This document shows positions 42,406 to 50,977 of a DNA stretch of 64,000 bases, in pieces. Position numbers and translations under genes: made by a program. Below the pieces are notes generated by a model, which searched no databases, was not told where the DNA came from, and was given only the letters and a program-made list of their open reading frames with translations. The stretch is from Brevibacillus reuszeri. Lineage in GTDB: Bacteria; Bacillota; Bacilli; Brevibacillales; Brevibacillaceae. The stretch's first letter is position 1. Each line of letters opens with the position of its first letter. The stretch lies in the NCBI RefSeq assembly GCF_002897295.1, contig NZ_BEXF01000001.1:558001-622000 (forward strand), written 5' to 3'.

Positions 42406-42494
42406 AAAGTAACAACGGTCAACAAACAACAAGAAGTGGAGAAGAAATCTTGTTTAGAAAAAAAGAAACCACAAATTTTTGGGAGGTGCTCAGC

Positions 42495-43649
42495 GTGAAC
42501 AAAAAGAAATGGTTAGAGAAACGCTCTTTATTTGCAGCAACAACAGGAGTATTGCTCGTAGCTAGTGTGATGGCAGGATGTTCAAGCAATTCAACAGGAA
42601 CAGGCAGTGAAAAACCACAAGAAACCAACAACCAACAAGCAGCTCCATCGACACCTGCACCAGAACTAACTTTGGCTGATATCGAGAAGAAAGCAAAAGA
42701 AGAAGGAACAGTCGTCAGTGTAGGGATGCCAGATTCCTGGGCGAACTGGTTGGGCACGTGGAAGGATTTAGAAACGAAATACGGCCTGAAGCATACGGAC
42801 ACAGATATGAGCAGCTCCGAGGAAATTGCCAAGTTTGAAGCGGAGAAAAACAATCCGACCGCAGATATTGGTGACGTTGGAATCTCCTTTGGACCGATTG
42901 CTGTAGAAAAAGGAGTAACTCAGCCTTATAAAACGTCGTATTGGGACGAGATTCCTGAATGGGCAAAAGACAAGGATGGACACTGGATCGTAGGCTATCA
43001 GGGAGCAATCTCTGTCATGGCAAACAAGCAGCTGGTGAAAAACCCGCCAAAATCGTGGGACGATATTAAAAATGGCGACTACAAAGTAGCAATCGGGGAT
43101 GTGACGAAAGCAGCGCAATCACAAATGACGGTTTTGGCTGCTGCACTGGCTCACGGTGGCGATGAAACCAACATCCAGCCAGGAATCGACTTTTTCGCAG
43201 ACCTGGCGAAACAAGGACGCCTTTCCCTGGGGGAAATGAACCTGGCGACGATTGAAAAAGGGGAAGTCACTGTTGCGATGCTGTGGGACTTTAATGCGCT
43301 GTCTTACCGCGACCAGATTGACGCCTCCCGTTTTGAAGTAAATATTCCAAGTGGCGGTACCGTTGTCAGCGGATATGCGACGATCATTAATAAATACGCT
43401 CCGCATCCTCATGCGGCTATGCTGGCGCGTGAATACATCTTGAGTGACGCTGGTCAAATCAATTTGGCGAAAGGCTATGCTCGTCCGATTCGCGAAAGTG
43501 TGAAGCTGCCAGAAGAAGTAGCAAAAAAGATGATTCCTGCTGATCAATACAAGGATGCAAAGCCAATCAAGGATCAAAAGGCGTGGGATGAAACCGCCAA
43601 AAAAATTCCGCAAATGTGGGAAGAGCAAGTCCTGATCCATGCCAAATAA
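42495..43649 (+). CDS. ABC transporter substrate-binding lipoprotein (AfuA/PhnS-like)
   Basis: A 384-residue extracellular binding protein of the SBP_bac_6/iron-phosphonate-type family. The lipobox is SVMAGC, placing the lipid cysteine near residue 29, followed by a Ser/Thr/Asn-rich linker. GTG 42495 follows GGGAGGTGCTCAGC and is preferred over the TTG at 42450. Downstream genes encode a phosphatase-type hydrolase, two permeases, an ATPase, a DeoR regulator and a PHP phosphoesterase in one tight operon. The ligand is therefore likely a phosphonate or phosphate ester, but the sequence alone does not tell which. Confidence 0.87.
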   Translation: MNKKKWLEKRSLFAATTGVLLVASVMAGCSSNSTGTGSEKPQETNNQQAAPSTPAPELTLADIEKKAKEEGTVVSVGMPDSWANWLGTWKDLETKYGLKHTDTDMSSSEEIAKFEAEKNNPTADIGDVGISFGPIAVEKGVTQPYKTSYWDEIPEWAKDKDGHWIVGYQGAISVMANKQLVKNPPKSWDDIKNGDYKVAIGDVTKAAQSQMTVLAAALAHGGDETNIQPGIDFFADLAKQGRLSLGEMNLATIEKGEVTVAMLWDFNALSYRDQIDASRFEVNIPSGGTVVSGYATIINKYAPHPHAAMLAREYILSDAGQINLAKGYARPIRESVKLPEEVAKKMIPADQYKDAKPIKDQKAWDETAKKIPQMWEEQVLIHAK

Positions 43650-43664
43650 TAGGGGGTACTCAGC

Positions 43665-44489
43665 ATGGCAATGAACAAGGTAATCGTGGTCGTTGTAGAC
43701 GGTATGCAGTATCAGGCGGCAGTCACCCAAATGGGGTATATCAATCATCTCGTAGAAGTAGGCAGGGCAGCTCGGTACTTGGTTAAATCCGAGCTGCCGA
43801 GTCTCTCCCGTCCTTTGTATGAAGTCTTGTTAACGGGTACGCCTAGCTCTGTAAACGGGATTACATCGAATCAAGTCGTTCGCCTTTCCCATCAAAAAAG
43901 CATCTTTCATTTGACCAAGGAGCATGGACTCCGCAATGCAGCAGCGGCTTATTACTGGGTAAGCGAGCTGTACAATCGCGCACCGTTTCATTATGTCGAG
44001 GATCGCTTCCAAAATGACGAGGAGAAAGCCATTCAGCATGGCTGCTTCTACTTTGAAGACAGCTATCCTGATTCCCACCTCTTGCTCGATGGGGAGTCGC
44101 TGCGACGCAAGGTAGACCCTGATTTCCTCTACATTCATTCGATGGGCGTAGACAATGCAGGGCATTTGTTTGGCTCTGACTCCAAGCAATACCGAGGCTC
44201 AGTCATTGCCGTAGATACGATTTTGGCACAGCTTTTGCCAGTCTGGATGGACGAAGGCTACCAGATCATCGTGACCTCGGATCATGGCATGAATCCCGAT
44301 GGCAACCACGGCGGAACAGGAGATGATGAGCGCAACGTGCCACTTTATGGCATTGGCTCTGCGTTCACCCCAGGTGTATACGGTGAGGCTATACCGCAAT
44401 TGTCGGTAGCTCCACTTATTTGCCAGCTACTCGGAATTCCAGCGTCTGAAGCGATGATCAAGCACTCGTTCCCAGGCGTTCAAGGCTAG
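43665..44489 (+). CDS. Alkaline-phosphatase-superfamily hydrolase
   Basis: A 274-residue metal-dependent hydrolase of the NPP/phosphonoacetate-hydrolase-like branch. The opening VIVVVVDGM supplies the first metal aspartate, the nucleophile Thr/Ser lies in the PSLSRPLYEVLLTGT region, and the later metal ligands are in HSMGVDNAGH and TSDHGMNPDGNHGG. There is no signal peptide, so it acts on imported substrate in the cytosol, probably splitting a phosphodiester or a phosphonate. It lies 15 bp after the binding-protein gene, within the importer operon. Confidence 0.85.
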   Translation: MAMNKVIVVVVDGMQYQAAVTQMGYINHLVEVGRAARYLVKSELPSLSRPLYEVLLTGTPSSVNGITSNQVVRLSHQKSIFHLTKEHGLRNAAAAYYWVSELYNRAPFHYVEDRFQNDEEKAIQHGCFYFEDSYPDSHLLLDGESLRRKVDPDFLYIHSMGVDNAGHLFGSDSKQYRGSVIAVDTILAQLLPVWMDEGYQIIVTSDHGMNPDGNHGGTGDDERNVPLYGIGSAFTPGVYGEAIPQLSVAPLICQLLGIPASEAMIKHSFPGVQG

Positions 44490-44508
44490 ACGAATTGGAG
44501 GGGTTCAC

Positions 44509-45360
44509 CTGAATATTCGAAAAAGCCACAAGTGGCTGTTGTTGTCCTTGCTGCCGTTTGCCTTTCTTGTCCTCTGTTTTGAATTATTGCCGCTTCTCGT
44601 CATGGTTCTAGAAAGCTTCCGGGGTGATGGTGGAGTAGGCTGGGGCCTTGATCAATACACCAAGGCGCTGACGAGCAAATACTATTTGCTTGGCCTTAAA
44701 AACAGCTTTTTCATTTCGTTGTGTGCGAGTGCGGTGGGAATTGTGGTTGCCCTGTTTGCAGCTTACTCGATTACACGCTTTTCCCAGCGCGCACGTGATT
44801 TTTTGTTAATGCTGTCCAATATGACCTCGAACTTTTCGGGGGTTCCGCTTGCTTTTGCCTACATCATCATTTTGGGGAGCAACGGATTGTTCACACTTTT
44901 GTTCAAGCAATTGGGCTGGACGACGCTGGCCTCCATTGACTTATTCAGCTGGTTTGGGCTGGTATGTGTCTACGTTTACTTTCAAATTCCACTGGCGATT
45001 TTGCTCTTGTATCCGACTTATTACGGAATTCATCAGCAATGGAGAGAATCAGCTGCCCTGCTCGGAGCATCCACGGTCCAGTTTTGGCGCTACATTGGGC
45101 TTCCGGTTATTCTGCCAGGAGTCGTAGGAACGTTCAGTATATTGTTTGCCAACGCGATGGGAGCTTATGCGACAGCCTATGCCCTGGTCGGAGGCAACTA
45201 CAACCTGATTGCCATTCGGATCGGTTCACTCGTAGCAGGTGACGTCGCTGCCAGACCAGAGCTCGCAGGCGCTCTGGCCGTCATTTTGGCGATCACGATG
45301 GTGACGGCTATGCTGATCAATGAATGGATGATGCGACGTGTCAGGAGGGAGCTCGGATGA
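44509..45360 (+). CDS. ABC transporter permease (PhnU/PotB-like), probable CTG start
   Basis: A permease of about 283 residues with six membrane segments and the cytoplasmic coupling motif ESAALLGASTVQFWRYIGLP near residue 190. Standard start codons begin only at TTG 44539, within the first membrane segment and without a ribosome site. GGAGGGG lies 6 nt upstream of an in-frame CTG at 44509, which would add the basic N-terminus MNIRKSHKWL. I therefore choose CTG. It overlaps the second permease by 4 bp (ATGA). Confidence 0.82.
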   Translation: MNIRKSHKWLLLSLLPFAFLVLCFELLPLLVMVLESFRGDGGVGWGLDQYTKALTSKYYLLGLKNSFFISLCASAVGIVVALFAAYSITRFSQRARDFLLMLSNMTSNFSGVPLAFAYIIILGSNGLFTLLFKQLGWTTLASIDLFSWFGLVCVYVYFQIPLAILLLYPTYYGIHQQWRESAALLGASTVQFWRYIGLPVILPGVVGTFSILFANAMGAYATAYALVGGNYNLIAIRIGSLVAGDVAARPELAGALAVILAITMVTAMLINEWMMRRVRRELG

Positions 45361-46154
45361 AGCTTAACAAAGTATTCCATGCTTCTCTGATCACAATCGT
45401 CATGATCTACTTGTTTATCCCTCTGGTCGCGACTTTCTTGTATTCGATATCGACGGACTGGTATCGGACGATTTTGCCAGAGGGCTATACGCTTTCGTGG
45501 TACAAGGAGCTGTTTACCGATCCACGCTTTTTAGACGCGATGCAGCGAACGCTGTTGGTTTGCTTTTTCGCGATTTGCATTAGCGTGACTGTGATGGTGC
45601 CGACCATTTTTATCGTGACGGTGTACTTCTCGCGCTGGGAGCGGACACTACAAGGCTTGGTCATGCTTCCATATGCGATACCTGGAGTCGTAGCAGCAGT
45701 CGGATTGATCAAACTGTACTCGTCTGGACCGATTGTGCTGTCGGGCAGCATTTGGATATTGATCGGTGCCTACTTTGTTATCGTGCTTCCTTACATGTAC
45801 CAGGGAATTCGCAACAGCATGCGCACCATCGATGCGATCAAGCTCGTGGAGGCAGCAGAGCTATTGGGTGCAAGCCGGATGCAGGCGTTTTGGAAGGTTA
45901 TCTTTCCCAACATTTTGACAGGGATTATCGTTTCGACGCTGCTGTCATTCTCCACGCTGTTTGGCGAGTTTGTGCTCGCAAACCTGTTAGTCGGAGGGCA
46001 TTACGAAACGATGCAGATCTACTTGATTCGCCGGATGTCGGAGAGCGGACATCTCACTAGTGCCATTGTCGTCACCTACTTTATCCTGCTGTTTGCTTTG
46101 TCAGGTATAGTGATGCGAATCGGCAAATCGTCGTCCAAGGAGGGAAGCAGATGA
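45357..46154 (+). CDS. ABC transporter permease (PhnV/PotC-like)
   Basis: A 265-residue permease with six membrane segments and the coupling loop EAAELLGASRMQAFWKVIFPNI (about 170-190), as in binding-protein-dependent importers of the 2-aminoethylphosphonate/spermidine type. ATGA overlaps on both sides link it to the first permease and the ATPase gene, so translation of the three is coupled. The start at 45357 is the one generating the overlap. Confidence 0.9.
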   Translation: MKLNKVFHASLITIVMIYLFIPLVATFLYSISTDWYRTILPEGYTLSWYKELFTDPRFLDAMQRTLLVCFFAICISVTVMVPTIFIVTVYFSRWERTLQGLVMLPYAIPGVVAAVGLIKLYSSGPIVLSGSIWILIGAYFVIVLPYMYQGIRNSMRTIDAIKLVEAAELLGASRMQAFWKVIFPNILTGIIVSTLLSFSTLFGEFVLANLLVGGHYETMQIYLIRRMSESGHLTSAIVVTYFILLFALSGIVMRIGKSSSKEGSR

Positions 46155-47182
46155 GCTATGTACAGATTGATCGCTTGAGTAAACGGTTCAAGGAGACCAC
46201 TGTGTTGAACCAGGTTTCCCTCTCGATTGAAAAGGGCGAATTGATTACGCTGCTCGGTCCGAGCGGATGCGGCAAAAGCACGCTTCTTCGCTGTATCGCC
46301 GGTTTGACAGAGGTAGAGGACGGGGGCAAAATCGTCGTAGGGGACACAAACATCACGCAGCTTGCGCCAAAGGACAGGGAAGTCGGCATGGTGTTTCAAT
46401 CCTATGCGTTGTTCCCCAATATGAATGTATACGGCAACATTTGTTTTGGGCTGAAAATGAAAGGCGTGAAGAAAGAGGAATACAAGGAGCGAGTGGAGCG
46501 AATTATTGATCTGGTTGATCTGCGCGGTCGTGAGAATTCGTATCCACATCAGCTCTCAGGTGGTCAGCAGCAGCGCGTAGCTTTGGCGCGTTCGCTTGTC
46601 GTCGAGCCCAAAATCCTGCTGCTGGACGAGCCGCTTAGTGCGCTGGATGCCAAAATTCGCAAGAGCCTGCAAACCGAAATCAGGCGGATTCAGCAGGAGC
46701 TCTCGATCACAACGGTATTCGTTACTCATGACCAGGAAGAGGCGTTGACCGTATCTGACCGCATTTTCGTAATGGATCATGGCAACATCGTACAGATCGG
46801 TACTCCGAAAGAGATTTACGCTCATCCTGCAAGTGAGTTTGTTGCCCGCTTTATCGGCAACTACAATGTACTGAAGCGAGCGGAGATGGTACAGCTGGTT
46901 GGAGAAATAGCGATGGCGGGTGACGCTTTTGCCATTCGACCTGAGGTCATTTCTCTCGTACCACCTGGCAATGAGGCATCCGCACAGTCAAAAAACGGCT
47001 GGTCTATTGAGAGTGTTGTTCGCAGCATGACGTTAAAAGGAAACGTCATTCGTTATGAAGTAGAGGCAAAGCATCAAAAAATGCAAGTGGATGTGCTCAA
47101 TACGTCTGACAATCACTGGATTCGCTTAGGTACACCGGTGTTTATGCGGATTCCGGCTGAAGAGTGCATCCCGTTACAATAA
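46151..47182 (+). CDS. ABC transporter ATP-binding protein (PhnT/PotA-like)
   Basis: A 343-residue ATPase. Walker A is GPSGCGKST (about 38-46), Q-loop VFQSYALFPNM, ABC signature LSGGQQQRVALARS, Walker B ILLLDEPLSALD, and the H-loop VTHDQEEA. A C-terminal TOBE-like domain (about 235-343) is typical of MOI-type importers. It energises the permease pair encoded just upstream. The next gene, a DeoR regulator, starts 13 bp later. Confidence 0.95.
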   Translation: MSYVQIDRLSKRFKETTVLNQVSLSIEKGELITLLGPSGCGKSTLLRCIAGLTEVEDGGKIVVGDTNITQLAPKDREVGMVFQSYALFPNMNVYGNICFGLKMKGVKKEEYKERVERIIDLVDLRGRENSYPHQLSGGQQQRVALARSLVVEPKILLLDEPLSALDAKIRKSLQTEIRRIQQELSITTVFVTHDQEEALTVSDRIFVMDHGNIVQIGTPKEIYAHPASEFVARFIGNYNVLKRAEMVQLVGEIAMAGDAFAIRPEVISLVPPGNEASAQSKNGWSIESVVRSMTLKGNVIRYEVEAKHQKMQVDVLNTSDNHWIRLGTPVFMRIPAEECIPLQ

Positions 47183-47195
47183 GGGAGCGTATGGA

Positions 47196-47999
47196 ATGTC
47201 CATCTCGGCTGAAGAAAGAAAAAAAGCCATCATCGAGGAACTGAATCTGTATGGAAAGGTAAAGGTGCTCTCTCTCGCTGAGCGGCTGGAAGTATCGAGT
47301 GAAACGATTCGCCGCGATCTGGATGCATTAGAGCAGGTAGGCAGATTAAAGCGAGTTTACGGTGGAGCAGTAAAGGAGAATTACGCAGAAGGAGAGCCGC
47401 CCTATCATCAAAGACAGGACATCAATCTTGCAGCCAAGCGGGCGATTGGACAGCATGCTGCTGAGCTGTTAGCTGATGGGGAGACCGTCGTGATTGACAC
47501 AGGGACGACCATGCTGGAATTTGCCCGCATGATTCAGGGGCGCAAGCGTCTTACTGTGCTGACGAATTCACTGCCCGTAGCCTCACTGCTTTCGGAAGCA
47601 CTCAATCAGCATGTATTCACAGGCAAAGTCATCCTGCTCGGGGGAGAAGTGAACACCGAGCAGCAATCGATCAGTGGCCCGTTGTGCGAGAAAATGCTGG
47701 AAACCTTCCATGTTGACAAGGCATTTATTTCAGTAGGTGGGATCTCCCTATCATCCGGGATCAGTGATTATGACATTAATGAGTCCATGATCTCCAAAAC
47801 GATGGCACGGGTATCCAAAGCTGTTTTTGTCTTGGCGGACCAGAGCAAAATCGGCGTGCAGGCTTTTTGCAAAATCATTTCGCTGGATGCAGTCGATGTC
47901 ATTATTTCCGACCATGAAAAGCCAGCGTCCTGGGAAAGCGAATTGGAGAGAAAAGGAGTAACCTGGATGACGGTTGACACAAGGGAGGGGAAAGCGTGA
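47196..47999 (+). CDS. DeoR/GlpR family repressor
   Basis: A 267-residue DeoR-type repressor. The N-terminal winged helix contains VLSLAERLEVSSETIRRDLDALEQVGRLKRVYGGAV, the family signature. The C-terminal DeoRC sugar-isomerase-like domain holds VIDTGTTMLEFARMI and GGISLSSGISDYDINE. It is a clear paralogue of the repressor encoded at 56919. It most likely represses this organophosphorus operon, acting at the CAAC-rich repeats near 42411. It overlaps the PHP gene by 4 bp. Confidence 0.92.
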   Translation: MSISAEERKKAIIEELNLYGKVKVLSLAERLEVSSETIRRDLDALEQVGRLKRVYGGAVKENYAEGEPPYHQRQDINLAAKRAIGQHAAELLADGETVVIDTGTTMLEFARMIQGRKRLTVLTNSLPVASLLSEALNQHVFTGKVILLGGEVNTEQQSISGPLCEKMLETFHVDKAFISVGGISLSSGISDYDINESMISKTMARVSKAVFVLADQSKIGVQAFCKIISLDAVDVIISDHEKPASWESELERKGVTWMTVDTREGKA

Positions 48000-49003
48000 A
48001 AGTAGATTATCACGTACATCTGGAGGAAGGCCCGTATTCCTTGCGCTGGTGGAATCGCACGGCAGATGCACTGCTTCGTTTTCGCCAGCCTGCACGGGAC
48101 AGACACACACGAGAGTGGATGGAAGAGCTCGCATCCTGGATGCATGAGCGGATCAACCGAGGAGCATACTCACGTGAATGGCTCGATCTGTATCGTGCTC
48201 GCGCCAAAGAGCTGGGGCTCTCCCATGTGGGAATTGTGGATCATCTCTACCGCTTTAAGGAATTCAAGCCTTACTTCGAACAGCATATGCATCTAGAGGA
48301 CGATGAGCTGGGACGCATGCAGCGCATCTGGCTGGATCAGGTTTGCACCGACTCGATTGAAGAGTTTGTCGACTTTATTTTGAAGCAGCAGCCGATCTGG
48401 GAAGCAGATGGAGTTGCACTAAAACTGGGGATGGAGGCTGATTATTTTTCGGGTGGCAAGGAAGTGCTTGCCCCCATGATTGATCGCTACCCGTGGGACC
48501 ATGTGATTGGTTCCGTCCATTTTGTAAACGGCTGGGGTTTTGACAATCCCGAAACAAAAGAGCGGTTTGAGGGCATTGATTTGCTTGCCCTATACGAACA
48601 GAAATTTCAAGTGGTGGAGGAAGCAATTGCATCTGGATTGTTTAACTTCGTGGCACACTTGGACAATTTGAAGGTGTTTGGCTACCGTCCTTCTGAACAA
48701 GAGCTTTTTCCGCATTACCAGCGTATCGCCCAGCTGTTAAAACAGCATGGGATAGCAACAGAAATTAATACGGGACTGTATTATCGTTATCCCGTCAAGG
48801 AAATGTGCCCGAGCTACAGCTTCCTGCAAATTTTGCGCGAGTATGACGTGCCAATCACCACTTCCTCTGACTCACATTTTCCCGACGATTTAGGCAGCTA
48901 CTTGGACGAGGCACGAGAAACCCTGCTTCAAGCAGGCTACCATGAAATCGCAACATTTGAAAAACGAAAGCGAATATCCGTCGAGCTGTTGGACAGAAAA
49001 TAA
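47996..49003 (+). CDS. PHP-domain phosphoesterase (HisK/histidinol-phosphatase-like)
   Basis: A 335-residue PHP-superfamily protein with DYHVHLEEG at its start (H-x-H metal ligands), IVDHLYRF, KLGMEADYF, GSVHFVNGWGFDN, VAHLDNLKVFG, EINTGLYY and SSDSHFPDDLG, giving the four-motif trinuclear metal site. It differs from HisJ by a ~70-residue N-terminal insertion, and no his genes are near. PHP phosphoesterases also act in phosphonate and glycerophosphate pathways, so it probably removes phosphate from the imported compound. GTG start overlaps the DeoR stop. Confidence 0.85.
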   Translation: MKVDYHVHLEEGPYSLRWWNRTADALLRFRQPARDRHTREWMEELASWMHERINRGAYSREWLDLYRARAKELGLSHVGIVDHLYRFKEFKPYFEQHMHLEDDELGRMQRIWLDQVCTDSIEEFVDFILKQQPIWEADGVALKLGMEADYFSGGKEVLAPMIDRYPWDHVIGSVHFVNGWGFDNPETKERFEGIDLLALYEQKFQVVEEAIASGLFNFVAHLDNLKVFGYRPSEQELFPHYQRIAQLLKQHGIATEINTGLYYRYPVKEMCPSYSFLQILREYDVPITTSSDSHFPDDLGSYLDEARETLLQAGYHEIATFEKRKRISVELLDRK

Positions 49004-49046
49004 AAAAACTGCCTGAGTCTGATTGATGAAGACTCGGCAGTTTTTT
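49004..49046. terminator. Bidirectional terminator
   Basis: AAAACTGCC-T-GAGTCT pairs with AGACTC-GGCAGTTTT (one bulged T) between the convergent PHP and CPBP genes, with A and T runs on both sides. Confidence 0.85.
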
Positions 49047-49049
49047 GGT

Positions 49050-49805
49050 TTACGAAAGGATCGCGTGAAGCATCAGGTCTCCTGTCATATGAGCGATCAT
49101 TGCGTATTCAAGCCCTTTTTTCCAATAAAGCCAACCAAACAGAATACCAGCAAGTGAATTCAAAAGAATTGCGCGAATGACAAGCAGCGACGTCAGCTCG
49201 CCAAAAGCCTGGATCGTTGCAGGGAGATGGCCCAAGCCGAAGAGCACGCTCGTGAGTATAATCGCTACGATGAACATCCAGCTGCTCGTTTTTTTGCCAA
49301 ACAGGCGATAAAATAACCAAACGAACAAGGTCATAAGCCCCAAACGCAGCAGCAATTCTTCCACAATGCCCCCATAAAAAATGGTCGTAAGTCCGAGCCA
49401 GCGAGAAGACACAGGAGCCTGAGCCTGAAGCTGTGCAAGCTGAGGGATGCTTGGTACAAAGAAAAGCCGATCGAGAGAAGAGATAGCCAAGGAGACGATG
49501 ATGCCTCCCAAAATGGCAAGGATCACAGTACGCTTTGCAAAGCCTTCGTGCTTTTGGCGGTATGCCCAGCCTTTCCAGAGATTTAGCTGCAAACCGACTG
49601 AGGAGGATAGGCGAATCCCAAGATAGCTCAAAAGCAAGGTGATGAGCGCTGTTTGAATGGCTGAGCTAAGAAAAAGAACGGCTGGATGGACGGGAGCCGC
49701 TTCAGGAAGCGGTATGATTTGCAGCTGATATGGAATCATGATCAAGCTAGCCAGAAAGGAAATCACGGCGAAAATGAATGCCAGGCGAAAAGGTCTTTCT
49801 TTCAT
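49050..49805 (-). CDS. CPBP family intramembrane metalloprotease
   Basis: A 251-residue polytopic protein with about seven membrane segments. The CAAX-protease/bacteriocin-processing motifs are GGIVEELLLRLGLM (glutamate pair), FGLGHLPAT and NSLAGILFGWLYWKKGLEYAMIAHMTGD. The gene starts one base after the stop of the preceding small membrane protein, whose 3' end carries the ribosome site. It is thus the last gene of the sigma-Y type operon. In Bacillus subtilis that position holds an ABC exporter (YxlFG). The protease may process the anti-sigma components or provide self-protection. Confidence 0.85.
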   Translation of the reverse strand: MKERPFRLAFIFAVISFLASLIMIPYQLQIIPLPEAAPVHPAVLFLSSAIQTALITLLLSYLGIRLSSSVGLQLNLWKGWAYRQKHEGFAKRTVILAILGGIIVSLAISSLDRLFFVPSIPQLAQLQAQAPVSSRWLGLTTIFYGGIVEELLLRLGLMTLFVWLFYRLFGKKTSSWMFIVAIILTSVLFGLGHLPATIQAFGELTSLLVIRAILLNSLAGILFGWLYWKKGLEYAMIAHMTGDLMLHAILS

Positions 49806-49806
49806 C

Positions 49807-50013
49807 TCATACTCCCCCCTTTTTCCATACTTTTCGTACGACTAGCAAATATACGAGCAGTGGAGTCGGGATACTCGTTAATCCCCATAACCCCCAAAGC
49901 CACGGAAAACGGCTTCTTTTTTTCGCATCCAAAAACAGCCAGGTACCTTGAATGGCAGCAAGACTCAATAAAGTGAAAAGCAGCCACAGTGGAACATCAT
50001 GGGGTTGTGTCAT
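49807..50013 (-). CDS. Small membrane protein, SigY anti-sigma component-like (YxlD/YxlE type)
   Basis: A 68-residue protein with two membrane segments (about 9-27 and 39-60) divided by a short basic loop (DAKKRSRFP). Size, topology and place match the YxlD/YxlE anti-SigmaY components. It overlaps the YxlC-like gene by 17 bp and abuts the CPBP gene, so all four are coupled. Short length limits certainty about the exact orthologue. Confidence 0.7.
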   Translation of the reverse strand: MTQPHDVPLWLLFTLLSLAAIQGTWLFLDAKKRSRFPWLWGLWGLTSIPTPLLVYLLVVRKVWKKGGV

Positions 50014-50323
50014 GGTTACCTACCCACCTTTTAGCAAGGATGAAAACAAATGCGAGAAAGGACAGTCCTTGAACAAGGAAGTAAATAATCAGCGCTTGAG
50101 ATTGGATGAAGTAAAACATGGAGAGCACGACAAGAGCAACAGACCAAAAAGCGAGCAGCTCATAGCGAATGCGTTTTTTTGTGCGTTTGGTTGTTTCCGA
50201 AACGATGCTCTGGAAAAAAGCAGGGTCGGGAGTGGCGGATGGAAAGAGCTCATCCAGCTCATCTAGACCCTCTCGCATCTTCTGATACAACTGGTCGTTG
50301 TCTTCATCCAGATGTTTGTTCAT
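49997..50323 (-). CDS. yxlC: YxlC-like negative regulator of SigY
   Basis: A 108-residue protein. The N-terminal ~55 residues are acidic and helical (DQLYQKMREGLDELDELFPSATPDPAFFQ), followed by two membrane segments (about 60-78 and 84-101), the architecture of YxlC/DUF5345. YxlC with YxlD/YxlE keeps SigY inactive. It overlaps the sigma gene by 20 bp. Family recognition rests on layout and context more than on residue identity. Confidence 0.75.
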   Translation of the reverse strand: MNKHLDEDNDQLYQKMREGLDELDELFPSATPDPAFFQSIVSETTKRTKKRIRYELLAFWSVALVVLSMFYFIQSQALIIYFLVQGLSFLAFVFILAKRWVGNHDTTP

Positions 50324-50840
50324 CGTCCAACCATTCCTTTCTCAATTGATTGCTGGCATGATGCACGCGGGACTTGACCGTTCCTTCGCGAATATGCAGA
50401 ATGTCCGCGATCTCCGTATAGGTGTAACCGTAATAATGCTTCAAAATAAGCGGAATGCGATACTCCTCCGATAATGTCAGGAGAACCTCAAGGAACTCAG
50501 GCCAGTCTCGATTCATATTGCCCGCGGCCCATTTCATTTTGGATAGGGCTTTTTGTTTTTCAGTCCATCTTTTTTCCGTGTCTTTCTTACGTAGAAAATC
50601 GATATAAAGGCGGGAACCGATTGTAATGAGCCAGCTGGAAAAAGCAGATCGGCCATCATAAGAAGTGATTTTCTCGATCGCTTTGATCAAGGCCTCTTGT
50701 GTCAAATCCTCGGCCAAGTACGGATTTACCGTGATTTTAAGCAGATAGCTTTTTAAAAAGGCGTAATGCTTTTGCAATAGCTCAGACAATGCCTGCTGGT
50801 TTCCTTTTTGGGCTTGTTTGATCAGGTCGCGTTCATCCAT
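50304..50840 (-). CDS. sigY: ECF sigma factor SigY
   Basis: A 178-residue ECF sigma factor, the same length as Bacillus SigY. Region 2 contains AEDLTQEALIKAIEKITSYDGRSAFSSWLITIGSRLYIDFLR, and region 4 contains YGYTYTEIADILHIREGTVKSRVHHA. The start at 50840 lies 30 bp inside a longer frame and is favoured by GAGGAGCTCC upstream. The promoter upstream matches the SigY recognition sequence, so the operon is self-activated and held in check by the downstream membrane anti-sigma proteins. Confidence 0.88.
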   Translation of the reverse strand: MDERDLIKQAQKGNQQALSELLQKHYAFLKSYLLKITVNPYLAEDLTQEALIKAIEKITSYDGRSAFSSWLITIGSRLYIDFLRKKDTEKRWTEKQKALSKMKWAAGNMNRDWPEFLEVLLTLSEEYRIPLILKHYYGYTYTEIADILHIREGTVKSRVHHASNQLRKEWLDDEQTSG

Positions 50841-50876
50841 AGACGATGGAGCTCCTCTCGACGCATTCAACCTTAT

Positions 50877-50902
50877 TACGATTAGCTTACCTCAATCGTT
50901 CA
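50877..50902 (-). promoter_or_regulatory. SigY-type autoregulatory promoter
   Basis: On the minus strand TGAACG (50897-50902), 16 nt, CGTA (50877-50880). This resembles the known SigY consensus TGAACG...CGTC. It is 37 bp upstream of the sigY start. Confidence 0.72.
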
Positions 50903-50935
50903 CTTAGGCTTGTAATATTTTTTACGAAAAAAGAT

Positions 50936-50965
50936 TTGAAATGTTTAGACAATTGAATATATAAT
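50936..50965 (+). promoter_or_regulatory. Promoter of the AEP transport/degradation operon
   Basis: TTGAAA (50936-50941), 18 nt, TATAAT (50960-50965). A composite A-rich motif (50978-51006) lies over and after the expected start of transcription. Confidence 0.68.
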
Positions 50966-50977
50966 AAAAACAAAAAA

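Larger units (their letters stand above)
41751..42494. other. 745-bp gene-free region before the first organophosphorus operon
   Basis: No convincing gene is present. From 41929 to 41955 there is a terminator-like ATAAAAG/CTTTTAT hairpin, 41960-42070 is T-rich, 42089-42297 is a large inverted repeat (see its entry), and 42376-42405 is a promoter. The short frames across this region lack family resemblance. Confidence 0.6.

Noticed and set aside
47996-49003. Histidinol phosphatase of histidine biosynthesis (HisJ/HisK)
   Set aside because: PHP motifs fit, but the gene overlaps a DeoR repressor inside a transporter operon with no his genes, so a phosphoesterase of the imported compound is preferred.
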